Shown here: positions 1 through 13,990 of the stretch, one piece after another
Layout: every line of letters begins with the position of its first letter
How positions within the stretch are numbered: the first letter of the stretch is position 1
Assembly: GCA_003415625.1 (NCBI GenBank)
Contig: PYIU01000004.1
Span: 4,868,897-4,932,896 of the forward strand
Source of the DNA: Aquanectria penicillioides
Lineage: Eukaryota > Ascomycota > Sordariomycetes > Hypocreales > Nectriaceae
Reading direction: 5' to 3'
DNA: 64,000 nt
Notes under the pieces: model-generated
The model's input: only the letters and a program-made list of their open reading frames with translations
What the model was told of the DNA's origin: nothing
Databases searched by the model: none
Position numbers and translations under genes: made by a program

Positions 1-3000
1 ATTCCTAAAAAGAATAAACTAAATATATTAGCTAAAATAATAGAAGCAATTATTACCTTTATTTAATTACTTAATATAATTTTTAATAAAAGGAATATTA
101 TATATTTCCTTAGATTATATAATGGATTTATAACTAGCTAAAGAGTTGCAGATAGTATAAAGGGCAAAGCTTTTATATACTATATAATCTTTAAAGTATC
201 TTAAGATATTATAAACTTACTAAAAGGCAATAATTAAGCTGCTATAAAGTAAAACCTCTTAAAAACCTTTAAGTATTAGGATTTAAATCAATTAGATCCA
301 CTTAAGAATAAGCTCTAGTAAATAAATATAACTTCAATCCAGTCTATAAAGTATAAAGTTATCCTTTAGTAGCTTATAAAGTATGCCTAGCTTAATAGAA
401 GAGTAAATCCTATTAGCTAAAAGGTTTCTATAGTATAGGCTTAAGCTATTTATAATACTATACTAAAAAACATTATTATTAATATCTGCTAATAGAAAGG
501 GAAATACCTAAATACTTTAAGAATAATAAAGTATAAAAAGATAATTGGGCTAATTAAGAACTTCCTTAATATTAAGAAAGGAATTTAGATCTTTTAGATA
601 GAAGGGAAGGATAATAACTTTAGATATTTTAGGAAAACTAAAAAACCTTTTATTTATTAAAATTAGCTTTAGCATTAAAAGCTTAAGTTCCCTAACCCTA
701 TCTAAAGCTTAAAAGAGGAGTTAAGTCTTTTTATTAAAGGAATGGAGAAGCTATAAATTAATATAGCCTAAGATATTATAAATAAGTTGCAGGAGTTAAA
801 GAGAATTATATACTAAAAGATTAATTAATTAAAAATAGAATTATTATTGCTAGTTAAAAACAACCTTAATTAAGTAAAAGAATCTAATTATATATATCCC
901 TATTATAATTTCTATATTAATATAAGTTATAATAGGGATCTAAAGTGCTTTTATTATGCAAAAGTAAGGCATTTTTTAAACTATTGCCCACTTTTTATAG
1001 AAAATAGAAGGAGGGGATTTGCAAATTATAATAGTAATGCTAGCTTTATTTAGATAGGGCAATAGGAACTCTTACTACCTTTAAAATTAGTATATAAGCT
1101 TACTATTAAAAAAGGAGTAAAAAAAATGGTTATTTTATGGATCTTAAAATTCCCTACCTTTAAGATTTATAGCTAAACTGAGGTTATAATGGCAGATAAG
1201 CTGAATGCATAGAAATGGCAGGTTGCTAAGAAAGAGAAGCATTTAATTAAAGACTTCTTTAGGTATATAAACTAACTAAAGTATAGCTCCTTAATGCTTA
1301 GTAGGAATTCCCTTAAAAAGACCTAAGAACCTAAAGTTAATTGCATTTTTATTGATAATTAAGCTATAGAATCAATTAATAACCCTTTTATTGCTAATAT
1401 TATATTAGAAACTAATGCTATAAAATGCATAAGAGTAAAATTAAAAGAGAAATTGGCTAGTTAAGAAGAGAAAAAGGGAACTTAGTTTTTTATTTAGGTT
1501 ATAAATAGGGAACTTATTAAGGATAGGGAGATTGCTAATATTATTCTTAAAGAAAAGGATTAAAATGCTTTTAATTAAATGCTTAAGGTTATTTAGATAA
1601 GGAGATAAGTTTATAAAAAGGTAGTAGAATTAAAAGTTTAAATAACTATTAAGGATTTAATTACCCTTAACCCTCCTTTAGGTAATAATATTTTAGAGAT
1701 AGTTTTTAATTATATAAAGGGGATAAAAAAAATTAAATAGATAAAACCTAAACCCTTATTGAAAAAGAGATAGATTTAGCAAGCTATTAACCTAATTATA
1801 ATTAATAATCTAAAAGTAATATTCTTAAAGGAGTACTTTAACTATATTGCTAAGCAGTATAGTATTAATAGTGTATTAATTAAAGAGGAATCTAAACCTT
1901 ATTATATGCTATTGCCTAAAGAATACCTTATTAAGGATTAGGGAAGTGTTAATAAAGTTAATATTGGCTGTACAATAACTAAAGGGGGAAAGTTTATATT
2001 TAATTAAATGCATTTAATGGTTTATATAAATATTTTAGACTGATAGCATTAAAGAACTTTAGCCTAATGCTAAGAACTGCTGAAAATTTAAGTAAAGTTA
2101 AGTAATCTTAATAGAATAACTTAAGAAGCTTTAGTGGATTTTAAGTTAAAAGGAAATATTATTTTTAATAAAATAGTATAAAAATGCAAGCTAAAAGTAA
2201 AGCCTATAGAAGCTTTTATTACATTCTACTTTAATAATTAAATCTAAATGCATAAAGAAGTGGATGTTAAGCTGTTTTTTAGAAATATTTAGATAGTATA
2301 GAGATTCTATATTGCTCTAAAAGAATATATTTCTATTCCTTTTATTTTAGAAATGCCCTTTATTAAGGCTGCTAAAGTTATATTTAATTATATATTTCCA
2401 AAAGGAGAAATACTTCTATAATATTAATTTAGCTTAATTAAGATTATTATGCCTACTGCTAGAAATATTAAATAGAATGCCTTAAGAAATATAAAGACTA
2501 CTTAAGGCAATTAAAGATAAATTCCTAAAGTTCTTTTAAACTAATAGAATTATAGGGTCTAAAAGAAAATAATAATAAGCAATTAATTAAATAGTTAAAT
2601 AAGGCATTAATAAAAGCAGTAATTTAATTAATAGTTAGGAATTAATTAAAGGTTAATTATATAAAGGTAATAAAGGTAGAGAAAAAGCTATAGTTAGCTA
2701 TATATTAAAAAGGGAAAGTAGTATTTATTAATATAATATATAAACAAAAAGCCAATAAAATATATTCTAAAGATAATATTCTATTAAATGGATCTATTCC
2801 TAAAGGGGATCTATATTAAAAGGAGAAAAGGTAAAAGGAAGTAAAGGGAGACCTTAAAAAGAAGTTTAAGTACTTAAAGCTCTTAATACTTAAGTTCTTT
2901 AAAATAGCTAAAGGATTAAGGCTATATAGAGAAAGACTTTAGAAAGTAATTAATTAAATAGAAAAGATCCTTATTAATAAAAAAAGAAATATTCTCTTAA

Positions 3001-3179
3001 AAATTCTTTATAATAGAAAAGCGGTATTTACTTAAGATTTTAAGGAATGTAGGAGACTGGACCCTAAAGTGGCCCCTTTATAAATTATTAAAATAATTAA
3101 ATATAAAGCCTAGTAAATAGAAAATATTTTAATCCCTAAAGGATTAAAAAAGAAGGTTATTAAGTTATTAAAAACTTAA

Positions 3180-5790
3180 ATAAAGAGAGGAATCCTTTAA
3201 GAGTTTTATACTGCCTACTAGAATCTATATATACTAATAGTAAAAAAGGATAGTAGACTCTACTTAATTAATTTAGCTAAAAGATATAATATATATATAA
3301 TATAAAATAGATTAATTCCTTTAGAAGCTAATAAATTTTTAGCTGAATTTAGGATATATAAAATCTTAACTCTTTTAAACTTCTTTTTGAGATATAATTA
3401 GATTTCCTTAATAAAGAAAAGTTAGGATTTAATAACTTTTAATATACTACTAAAGCTTTTTAGGATATGCACCTTACTGCAAGAAGGAACTAATTTAATA
3501 ATATAGTTCTTAAGGATTATAATTAAAATCCTTTTTAATTTATTACTAGAAGTCTATTAAGCCTTTTTGGATAATATTGCTATTAAAGGACTAAAGATTG
3601 AGTATAATAGGGAGGAGGTGCTCCTTAATGTATAGAGGTTTGTCTTAAAGCATTTAATTAATTTAAATAAAACTCTTTTAAATATTAAGCTATTTAAGTG
3701 TATAATTTCTATAGGGAAGTTAAAGTTCTACTAGTATACTACAGTTATTATTGGATATTTATATAGTATAGCTAAAAGGCAGCTAGTAAAGGAAAAAGTA
3801 ATTAAAATTAATAAGTAAGAAAGATACTATAACCTAAAGTAGGTTAAAGCATTTTTAGGAATTATAGGCTACTATTAAATTTAAGTTAAAAGATATGCCT
3901 AAATTACTAGACCTTTTATTTAGTTATTAAGGAAGAATGCTATATAGATATAGAGTAAGGAATAAGTTAATATTATAGCAGTTCTTAAAGAAAAGATAAC
4001 TTCTGCTTTTATTTTAATAATATTGAACCTTTCTAAAGGATTTAAGGAGGTTATCCTTATAATTAATGCTAGTAAAAAAGGCTAAAGTGCAGTATTAATA
4101 CAAATAATAAAGGGAAAAAGGCATTCAATAAAGTATAAATTTAGTTTTTAGACTTCTATAGAATAAAAGTATAATACTATTAAACTTAAATGTAAGGGTA
4201 TATTATATAGAATTAAATGCCTTTATAGCTATATATATAAATTGCCCTTTATCTTAAAGATAGATTCTTAAGTTTTAGTCTATTAGCTTAATAGTAGGGC
4301 TAGTAATATTCTTAATGTAATGGTTATTTAATAGATTGGTTATATTTTATTATTTAACTTTATTGTTTAATATATTTTTAGAAATAAGAATAATATAGCT
4401 AATAGGCTATTTAAAAAAGGTTTAAAAGCATTTAATTAAATAGACTAAAAGGCTAAGAGTAATATTAAAGAGTTTATTAATGCTTATTTTAATATTATTA
4501 AGATTAAGGATAAACTAATAGAGTTAAAAAAGAATTATAGTGGACCTTTATTGCAATTAGGGGAATATTTGCTTTTATTAAAAAGGCTAATAGGTATTAC
4601 CCTATAGAATTATTAATACTTATAGCTAAAGGCTAAAAAACACTTTATAAAAGGTAGCCGCTTATAGATTAGGGCTAAAAAATAAAGAGGCAACTTAAGG
4701 TTAGTTATAAAGAAGGAAGACATTTAAAAGGATTTAATTAAATTATACTATATTAATAAAGGGCATTATAATTGCAATGCTATTTATATACTCCTCTTTA
4801 AAAAGTACTATTAATAAAATGCAAAAAGGAGCATTATAGAAGCTATTAGGCAGTGCCTAATATATTAGATATATATTCCCTAAAGACTAATAAAAGCCTT
4901 TATATCTATTAAGCTTATTTATTTAATAATAAAGATTTATTTTAATAAATAGTATATACTTTTTAATAAAGAATTTAAATTTATATTAAAAGCTAAATGC
5001 AACCTTTATAGATAGGTAAAGGCTAAGCCAATCCTAAGATTGAATAGTTACTATATTGCAAAATTCCTTAAAAAACTGCATTATTAATATAAAATGCCAA
5101 AAAGAGTGGTTATTAATAATAGAAAAGAGATTATAAAAGGGATTCCTAAAGATCTTAATAGCTTTAGTATAAAAGTTATTAATACTTTTACTTATAACCC
5201 TAAAGCAAATAGGCTTATTAAAGGTAGTTATACTACTATAATAAGTTTCCTAAAGAAAAAGGGTAAAAAAGAAGAAAAATAGATAAATATCTTGCTAATA
5301 GCTTTACTAGCTAAAAGAGCAGCTATCTATACCTTATATAGAAGATTACCTTTTTATTTACTTTATAAATAGGAGCCAATCCTTTCTTTAGAAATAGAAG
5401 TGCCTATATAGTATTTAATTAAATAGAATAATATAACCTTTATTAAGGACCTACTTAAGTAAAGGATTAAGATCCTAAAGTAAAAGCAGGAAGATATAGA
5501 AAAAGCCAGGCAATAAGTAACTACATTCTAAAGGTTAATTGCTAATAGAAAGACCAAAAAGAATTAGTATAGGCTGCATAAAGAGCCTTTTGCTATAAAA
5601 GATTTAGTTCTTTAGTATAATATATAGAATTAAAAGGATATATCTTATATTGTAAAGATAAAGCTATATTAATTAGGCCCTTATAGAATTGCTAATGCAT
5701 TTAATAAAATAAAGAGTTATATCCTTAATACTATAGATAAAGTTAAGCTTTTTAGTATAATCTATAGTGATTGGTTAAGGAAGTTTATGA
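3180..5790 (+). pseudogene. gypsy pol remnant: reverse transcriptase, RNase H, integrase
   Basis: Conceptual reading with stops taken as mutated Gln/Trp/Arg gives clear RT blocks: a segment resembling LVVKKDGRLRLI near 3.24 kb, and the catalytic FLDD read as FLDN near 3.57 kb, where the second Asp changed to Asn by G-to-A. RNase H reads IINASKKG near 4.05 kb, with the acidic residue of the usual IDAS changed to Asn. The only stretch still open is 5094-5282 (62 residues). It is an integrase-core fragment with IINNRKEIIKG followed by TYNPKANRLIKG, matching the D-x-G-x-E-N/G and YNP-x-AN-x-x-E region with the last Glu replaced by Lys. Catalytically dead. Confidence 0.75.
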
Positions 5791-5875
5791 AGGATAAGGA
5801 TAGGTAAGTAGGGATAATAAAGAGACTTTTAGTATAAGTTAGAAAGTACCACTAAAGGTAAGAAGAGAAGGGGAA

Positions 5876-5891
5876 GCATTTAATTAAATGC
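5876..5891. repeat. Dispersed palindrome GCATTTAATTAAATGC, copy
   Basis: A perfect 16-bp palindrome. The same core recurs at 10534-10553, 10896-10917 (one mismatch) and 63061-63082, and half-sites (GCATTTAATTAA) occur near 1239, 3647 and 4435. Function unknown. Confidence 0.55.
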
Positions 5892-6115
5892 AAACTAAGT
5901 CTATAGAATAGTAGAAATAGAATAAACTTAATCCAAATGCTATAAAAAGCTTAAATAACAACACTATAATATATACCTATATTAAGCCTAAGGAGATTAT
6001 TAAAGTTTAAATTCTAAAGATAAGTAGCAACTAGTAAATACAGTACTAGAATATAGTAAGCAATTAATTAAATGGTTGGCAATAGTATTGGGCTAAAGAT
6101 AGCTGGGTTACTATT

Positions 6116-6127
6116 AGGGGAGGGGTA
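6116..6127 (+). other. Polypurine tract before 3' LTR of gypsy relic 1
   Basis: AGGGGAGGGGT in otherwise A+T-rich sequence, directly after the end of pol and before TATTAAGGG, a likely RIPped TGTTAAGGG LTR start. Plus-strand priming sites of LTR elements look like this. The far end of the LTR could not be fixed because the partner LTR is outside the window. Confidence 0.5.
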
Positions 6128-9100
6128 TTAAGGGTTAAAAAGGGGAAAGTAAAAATACTAAAACCAATATTATACTAAAAAAAGATAAGCTGCCTAAAAT
6201 AAAATAAGGAAGTAAGATAAAGAGTAATTAAAGGCAAGCAAAAGGATAGTAAAATTAAATAAAACTAAATAAAAATAACTAAAAATCGGCTAAAAACCCT
6301 AAGAAAATGCTAAAAATCCCTAAAAATCTCTTAAAAATCTATTTAAAAACTTTAAAAATTACACTAAAAATCAATAAAAATAGAACAGAAACGCCTAAAA
6401 ACTATAGCAAAAGGGTTAAAATTATTTAAAAATAAATAAAAATGCATAGAAAATAGCAAGAAATAAAGTATTAATATCTATAAAAAATTTAAAAATCTAA
6501 ATATATTTAGTAGAAATTAAGTTTTAAGGTTATTAAAACAATACAATAATAGCAATAGCTTTAAAGGGTATAGAAATACTTAATTAATTACTTTATAGCG
6601 CTATTTTCTATCTATTAAACTATTATTAATAAATTGGAAATTATATTTAGCCAGTTTATACCAAAAGATAAGCTAAAGACTATTATTTTTATTGATTAAA
6701 ACTTACTTTATGCTTTTAATTAAACACTTTTTGTGCCTGCTTAATTAATTGGCGATTACTAGCTGTATTGCTAGTGGGAAAACTGCGTACAATTTGCGGG
6801 CAAGTAGTTAGCCTAAGAAAATCTACTGCAAAAGTTAATGGCTAAATAGACTTACTAATAGTATCTATACTACCTAAAGGAAAGTTATAAGGGCCTTTAT
6901 AAGGACCCTTTAGTTAGTATCTATAAAGAAAGCTCTATTTGCATTTAGATTAACCGTTTTAAATACAATTAGTATAGTAGCTATCTATATAACCTAATGC
7001 TAAAATATATATATAAAAGGGAGTAAGGATATATTTATTATAGGCAGAAACTATAAAAATATATAATTAAATGCATTTATAATATATAAAGGGGTTAATA
7101 TATTTAATAAAGGCAATAATAAATGCCTTAATATACTTAAGGCAAGTTGGTAGTTAAATTAAGAAGTACCCTACTAAATAAGCCCATTCTATAGGGATGT
7201 ATATAGACTAAAGTTAGCGCTAAAGGAGAAGATCTGCTCTAAAATAAAGTATTAAATTGTAAAATAGCAATTGCAAAATAAACTATTAAGTAAGTTTGCA
7301 ATTAATCTACTTGCTATTTTCCTTAAAGGCAATTTTAATATATAAGGGCTGGCTAAATTGGTTAAGAGCTTAAAAGCTATAAATCTAAATATTAAAGTAT
7401 TGCTAAATTTAAAAGTATTTAATTAATTACTAAATAAAAATAATAGTTAAAAAGCAATGCAAAAAGAGGTACTTATTAATTATTTAATAGCAGTACTAAT
7501 AGCATTAGTTAAAGCCTTATAGAAGAAACTATTATAAGTATGTTAATAAATAGAGTATTAATAAGAGAATTTAAAAGCCTAAATATAGCTAATAGCAAGA
7601 TTGCATATATTAGGGAGATAATTGTAAGGTGTAAAGGTAAGAGACTTAAGCTTATTGCAATATAAAGCTATTATAAGATAAAGAATAAAAATTGCAGTAA
7701 TAATTAAAAGTGCAAGAGAATTAAAGAGGTAAAGAATAATAAGCTAAAAAGAAAGGAATAAAAAAAAGGGCTAATATAGTGCTTTTATAATAAATAGGAA
7801 ATTAACCCTTAAGATTTAGGGTAGAAACTAAATATTAATAAAATTCTTATTGAATACTAAAAAGTATACTATTTTAAGAAACTTATTGGTATTTATGTAT
7901 ATATAAACATTAGAATAGTGATTTACTTAAATAATACTAAACTAGAAATAAAGGCGCCTAAATTATATTAATCTACCTTATGCCTATAACTCTTTCCTTT
8001 CTTTTAATAATTTTATAGTAAGTTATATTACTTTAACTTTATTTATAATACCTATAAAATACTAATAATCTTTATCTCTTAAATTATAAGCATTTAATTA
8101 TAAGCTTTTAAACTCTCTATTAACCTTTACTCTATTCTATAATAGGGCTAAAGAAAGCAACCTTAAGTGCAATTACTTTAAAGGTATAATTTTTAATGCT
8201 AAGTGAAGACCTCTATATAGCTAAAGGAGTTATTTAAAATAAAGGCAAAATTAAAGATTTTTTTTCTTTTAGTAAAGAAAATACTACTAAAACATTTAAT
8301 TAATTGCTTAATAATTAACCTATACTATTCTACCCTTAAATAAATTAGGATTATTAGTTTAATAAATTAGAAACTTAGCCTATTTTAGGTAATAAAAGCA
8401 ATTTAGATTTTTAGCTTATTAATATTAGTTGCTTTAAAGACTTCCCTTTTGATTTTTGCTAAGCCTAAACATTCTATTATTAAGATCTATAGGACTTATT
8501 TAAAAATCTATAAAAGAAGGAAATAGCTTTAAACTTTAGTATTTAAGCCCTTTTTACTACCCTTACTTATAGACTTATTAATATCCTTATAATTTACTAA
8601 ACCAATCTTTTGATTGTAAGCACTAAAATTAAGAAGAATAAGTAAAAGCAAAAGAGCTTCTTTTATAAGCTTTTATTAAAAGGGATAAATATTAAGAAGA
8701 TTAAATATTTAATTGGTTTTATGCCTATAAAGTTCTAATAAGCAATATATAATAAAAGGCTATTAATTGGCTTTACTTACTTTATTAATACTATCTATTA
8801 AAGCTTCTTTATTTAGGATAGATAGCTAAAGCATTTAATTATTTACAATACTATTAATATCCTTTAGAATAAGCAAGCTATTATACTTACTGTAATATAA
8901 AAGGAGATTATAACTAAAATAGGGCTGCCTTATAATTTCTTAGTTTTTATTATGCCTATTATTAAGTAAGCTAAAAATTAAAAATATAGCTTTTTAAATG
9001 CTTTCCTTCTTTTCCTTAATATCTATAGAATAGTTAGACTTATTAAAACTTTAATTATTAAACGCTTTATAATCTAGCCCTTAATCTTTAATAGTAGGTA

Positions 9101-10533
9101 TAATGCTATTAATAATCCCCTTTTAGTATTAATGCACTGCAATTAGGTTTTTATTAAGTGTAAGTAAGGGAAAAGTATTTAATTAATTGCTTTAAATATT
9201 AATTAAATATAAGACTTTATTGGTATTATTATCCTTAATAAACTTAATATTGCTAATAGAAAGTTCTTTAATTGGCATAAGCTTATAGAACTTACTAAAA
9301 TCTAGAAATCTACCTATATCTTAAGATTTTAAAATAGTTCCTTTAATACTTAATGGCTTTATATTAATTTAAAAGGTTACTATATAATAAGCTAAAAGAA
9401 AGTTAATTATTAAACTTTTAAGAATAAATATTAAATTATCTTAAAGCTACTTAATCCTTAAGGCAATAGCTATTAAATAAGTCTGCCTTTATTATTAGGC
9501 CCTTAACTGCTTTACTATCCTTTAGCTAATAATCTAATTAAATGCTATTAAATTTATAGGTATTAAATAATAAATAGATTTCCTACTAAAATTAATAAGT
9601 CTATTAAAGTTATTATTACCTTAAGTAATAATAAAGGAGAAGGTTTTGGATAAGCCCTAGACCGCTAAAATTAAAGCATTAGAGCAATTTGCCTTTATAG
9701 TCTATGCCTTAAGTCTAAAACTCCTGCCCCTAAACTTACTATTAAGCCTAAATTGGTAATTAAACCTGCCTAGCCCTTATATAAATTGCCTACTAGCTTA
9801 TTAACTTATATAAGCACTGCTTAATTAAGCGCACTTAAAAAAGAAATTTAGGTTAACTAAAATGTACTTACTTATTTTAATGCATTTAATTGAATATTTA
9901 TTAACTCTTTAGGCAAAGGGCAAGTAATTAAGTTAATTCAATTAATTTAATAGGTACCTTTATTTAAGTTAGCTATTTTATAGCAATTTAATTAAATAGA
10001 CTTAAATTTGCCTATTGCTAAAAATAATAAATAGAGTTTTTATAAGCACTTTATATTGCTTTTACTAGTTCCTTAACTAGCTAAATGTATAGTAAGAGAA
10101 GGGAGTTATACTATAATTACTAATACTATAGTTAGAAATATTACCGATATTGCTATTTAAACCTAATAAAGTAATTATAATCTAAATTATATTGCCCCTA
10201 CTAAAAGAAAGATAACTGCTAGAACTAAATAAATAAATTTGCCTTAAATTAATTAATAGGCTATTTTTAAACTCCTTTAAATAAAGAGCTAGATCTTTTA
10301 TATACTGAAAGGGCTAATTTTAGTAAATTAGTAGGATAAGATTGTAACTGCTGCTTATAAGCCGTTTGAACCTTTAATTTCTGCTTGCTAATCTTAAGCT
10401 AATCGGTACTATAATTGGGAATTGCATTATAAAGGGAAGTGATATTAAAGTTAGAATAAAGAGGTTAGGTGTTAAAAGCGGAATGAATTATAGAGGGGGA
10501 TAATAGTATATTGGGTAATGGATTATAGATATA

Positions 10534-10553
10534 AAGCATTTAATTAAATGCTT
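10534..10553. repeat. Dispersed palindrome, 20-bp copy
   Basis: A perfect palindrome centred on TTAATTAA with arms AAGCAT/ATGCTT. It is the same core as at 5876 and 63061. Confidence 0.55.
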
Positions 10554-10895
10554 CCTTTAAGATTTTCCTTGCGTTTAAATAGATTAAGCTTAAAGTTTTC
10601 CTTTTGTATTGTGCCTTTAGTCCGCTTAAGGATAAGCATTAAGGTATTAAAAAGGGATAAGTTAGGGTTTAGGGTAATATAGATTAATCTATTATTAGGT
10701 TAGTTAAAAAGATAAAAGGGACCTTAAAGATATAAGAAATAAAAAGGCAGTTTTCTTTAATTAATTTTTATTTTTAAAATTTTAAATTCCTTGCATTTAG
10801 ACCCTATTAAAGTTTTAGTGCAGCCCTTTATAATATTACTTTATTTATAACTTTCTGCTCTATTTTCTTTCTTTCTTTTCTTTAAGGAACACTTT

Positions 10896-10917
10896 AAAGC
10901 ATTCAATTAAATGCTTT
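10896..10917. repeat. Dispersed palindrome, 22-bp copy with one mismatch
   Basis: Same core as the copies at 5876, 10534 and 63061, with one internal T-to-C difference. A patch of less mutated sequence with an ATACCC...GGGTAT hairpin follows at about 10.96-11.03 kb. Confidence 0.5.
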
Positions 10918-10939
10918 AATACTCTTTTAAGTTATTTAT

Positions 10940-13900
10940 AGCTACTTAAGAAGGCTATTCGGTCTTCGATTGAACCTGCTTACCCTATACCCTTTTAGGT
11001 AGGGTATGTGTTTTGGCCAGTGTCCCTATCCACTAATATAGCAACTAGTAAAAAAACCCTAATCTATCTATTATAGAGTAAAATTTCTTACCTTTTATAT
11101 TAGCTATAATATTAGATTAATTAAGTAAAGAGTAGATATTAGGTATAGCTAGTTAATTAAGTGATTATAGATTAATTATAACTCTTTCTTTTCTTTTGCT
11201 ATTTATTACCCTTTAGATAATAAAAGTAAGGCATACTATTAGGGCTAATTAGTCTATTAATTTTATTTTGCTTTTTGCTTATAGCTTATTATATTTTTTA
11301 TTTAATAAAATATAGTCTTTAATGCCTAATAGATATTTCCTAATTATATATTTTTAGTTTTGCTATTTATCTATTAGGTCTATCTATATCTTTATTTCTT
11401 TAAGTATAAAGATAATCCCTTTATCCCTATAAATATTATATTTATTTATTATATTATAGATCCTTTTTACTGCTGCTTAATTTAAATAGGCTATATATAC
11501 TTTATATTTATTCTTAATATTAAAGATATCTTTAGGTCTAGAAATTCTATAGCTTAAAGTGCTAGTATTAACCTTAAATAGATTAGATCTTTTATTTTCT
11601 TTTAATAGATTGTTTCCTTTTATAGTAGCTAGAAATCCTTCTATAGAGTTAAATTCCTTTTCCTATAGGCTAAAGATACTTTTATCTATTTTAATATAGT
11701 TAGCTTTCTTCTTTTTATTGTAATTAGTAATTTATTCTATTTATTATTGCTATTTTATAACTAGCTTTTTATTGCTAGCATTATAAATTTAAACTAGTTT
11801 TAAGGTAGTTTTATTTACTATAGTATTAAAAATAGCACTATAGAAGGATTAAAAGTAATAGGCCTTTAGATTTTCTTAAGTATCTTTAAAGTTAAAAAGG
11901 TTCTTTTAATTAGCTTAAATAAAAGTAGTCTTTTTTAGTGTAATTACTATTATACTTATATTAATTATTACTTTAGTAAAGTTCTTTTAATATATTTAAA
12001 ATACTTCTACTTTAAAGATTATATTATAGGCTAAGTAAAATATAATATTAAGGTTAATAAAATTAATTTTAGCTTTATACTTAAATAGAAAGTTTGTTTT
12101 TATTAGCATTTTAGGTCCTAATTGTTTTATAATATTTATAGTTATTGTAAAATATATAGATACTTTTTTATCTTTAGTAATTTTAAATATATAAAAGTTA
12201 AAGGTAGCTAATTTTAGGATTTTTATATTAGCACTAACTCTATTTACTCTTTTTAGGGCTTATTGCTTTTATATTACTTTTATTATATAGGCTTTTAACT
12301 ATTTTTTATTAATTAAGACTATTAAAGTTTTAGTATTAATATAGATATTATAGGAATTGCCTTTATTATTAAATTTAATTAATAGCTTAAGGTAAGTGTT
12401 TGCTTTTTTTTTTAAATATTAATAAAAGTTAAGCCTATTTATAGCTTTAATAATTTAATCTATTTTTAATATAAAGTTTGTATTTTTTATTCTTTCTTTA
12501 CTTATATAATAGACTTCTATAAAAGCTAAATTATCTTTATTTTCTTTAATAAAGGAACCTTTTAATAATTTATTAAAATTATCCCTTTCTTTTACTAGTA
12601 TATATTTATTGTTTAGTAGTTCTTAATGTTTTTAATAGAATCCTTTATTATTATAGTATAGCTAAACTTTTAAGAGATTGGCTTTACTATTTAAGGCTCC
12701 CTTTTAATATTAATATTAATTAAATCTTTATAAAGGCAGTTAATTCCTACTATCTTACTTTTAAGTAGGTATATATATATTATAATTATTTCTTTATTGT
12801 TTATACAATTAATTATTCTATTAAGGTTTTATTTTCTATTAATTTATTTTAGGCTTTTTTAGGGTTAAGTTCCTATATTAAGTTTTTTAATTATTAAAGT
12901 GCTTTAAAGGTATAGTTTAGTACTATTTATTAAAATGGTTTCCTTTATTTTAGCGTTTTTAATGCACTTCTTTATTCTTAATTATATTATTAAATCTATT
13001 GCTTTTATTGGCAATAAATGCCTTTTTTATATTAGGTCTATTAATCCCTTAAGGTATAGCTTAAAGCTTATCTTTAAGCTAATATTACTTTTTATTAATT
13101 GCCCTTAAGAATAAGGATCTTATATTCTATACTATTAGTGCTAAATAAAGCACATTTAGCTTTAGATTTAGTTTTATATAAACTATAAAAAGAAGCTAAA
13201 TATTAGCTATATAGCTAAAAGCCCGCTCTTTTATAAAGACCTTTATAATAAATGCTTATATAGAAATATCTTTTATAATATTAGTTTTAATATATCTAGT
13301 TAATTCTAGCCACTTTATTGCATTATTTAGCTTTATCTTAAATTCTTTATAAAGGTATATATATAGTATATTAATTAATTGTTTTTATAGCTTTTCCCTT
13401 TTATTTTAATTTAATTAATAGTAATATTAGGTAAGTATAGATCTATAAAATAAACTTTATAGATTTATATAAATATATTCTTAAGTATTAGGATTGGCAT
13501 TTATTTAGTGAGATTTAAATGCATTAATCTATAGTTTAATATTGCTAAAAATAATTTATTTTCTATTGTAAAATATGCCTTTACTACTAGTATTCCCTTT
13601 TTTTGCATTAAGCTAAAAGAGGCCTATATCTTAAAGTTAAATATTATCTTTATAAAACTTTAATGCAAAAGTTAATGCTTAATTAAGCGCTTTTATATTC
13701 TATTAGGGCAGTTTTAATATTATTAGTCCTAAGGGTAGTTAATATAAAAAACTATTTATATAGCTTAATATACCTTTATTTTTATGCTTTAAGTACTATA
13801 AGTTATAAGGCTAGCTTTAATTATAGATTTTTAATTTCTAACCCTATTTAATTAATAAAGGCTCTTTAATAGGCAAAACTAAAGGCTTAATATAGTAATT

Positions 13901-13990
13901 TTAAACTATTATTAGGGTGCTTGCCTTTAGTGGCTAAACTTAAGTCTAAAATGTAGGATTTATTAGGGCAGTAGTGACTTTCTTTATAAA
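10940..13990. repeat. Unassigned RIPped sequence
   Basis: No domain could be read with confidence on either strand. The beginning (10.96-11.03 kb) is richer in G+C than its surroundings and may be the edge of an element. It may include the distal part of gypsy relic 2. Confidence 0.35.

Larger units (their letters stand above)
1..6126 (+). mobile_element. Ty3/gypsy LTR retrotransposon relic 1 (5' end outside window)
   Basis: Domain order on the plus strand is gag zinc knuckle (946-987), a possible protease region near 2.1-2.4 kb, reverse transcriptase (about 3.18-3.9 kb), RNase H (about 4.0-4.4 kb), integrase (about 4.75-5.5 kb) and a C-terminal segment reading GPYRI-like (about 5.66-5.79 kb). 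The order RT-RH-IN is that of Ty3/gypsy. The zinc knuckle keeps C-x-x-[C>Y]-x4-H-x4-C, the second Cys having become Tyr by TGT to TAT, as RIP predicts. A polypurine tract at 6116-6127 should mark the start of the 3' LTR. The 5' LTR lies left of the window. Confidence 0.8.
6128..10930. repeat. Unassigned RIPped sequence
   Basis: Continuation of the A+T-rich block. I could not assign a family. A patch at about 6.73-6.80 kb is less mutated (it keeps several CpG) and contains a small hairpin around ACTAGCTGTATTGCTAGT. A palindromic 16-mer GCATTTAATTAAATGC and close variants recur through this stretch. No gene is supported. Confidence 0.4.

Noticed and set aside
10655..10680. Interstitial telomere repeat TTAGGGTTTAGGG
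   Set aside because: Only two imperfect units; too short to support a former chromosome end.
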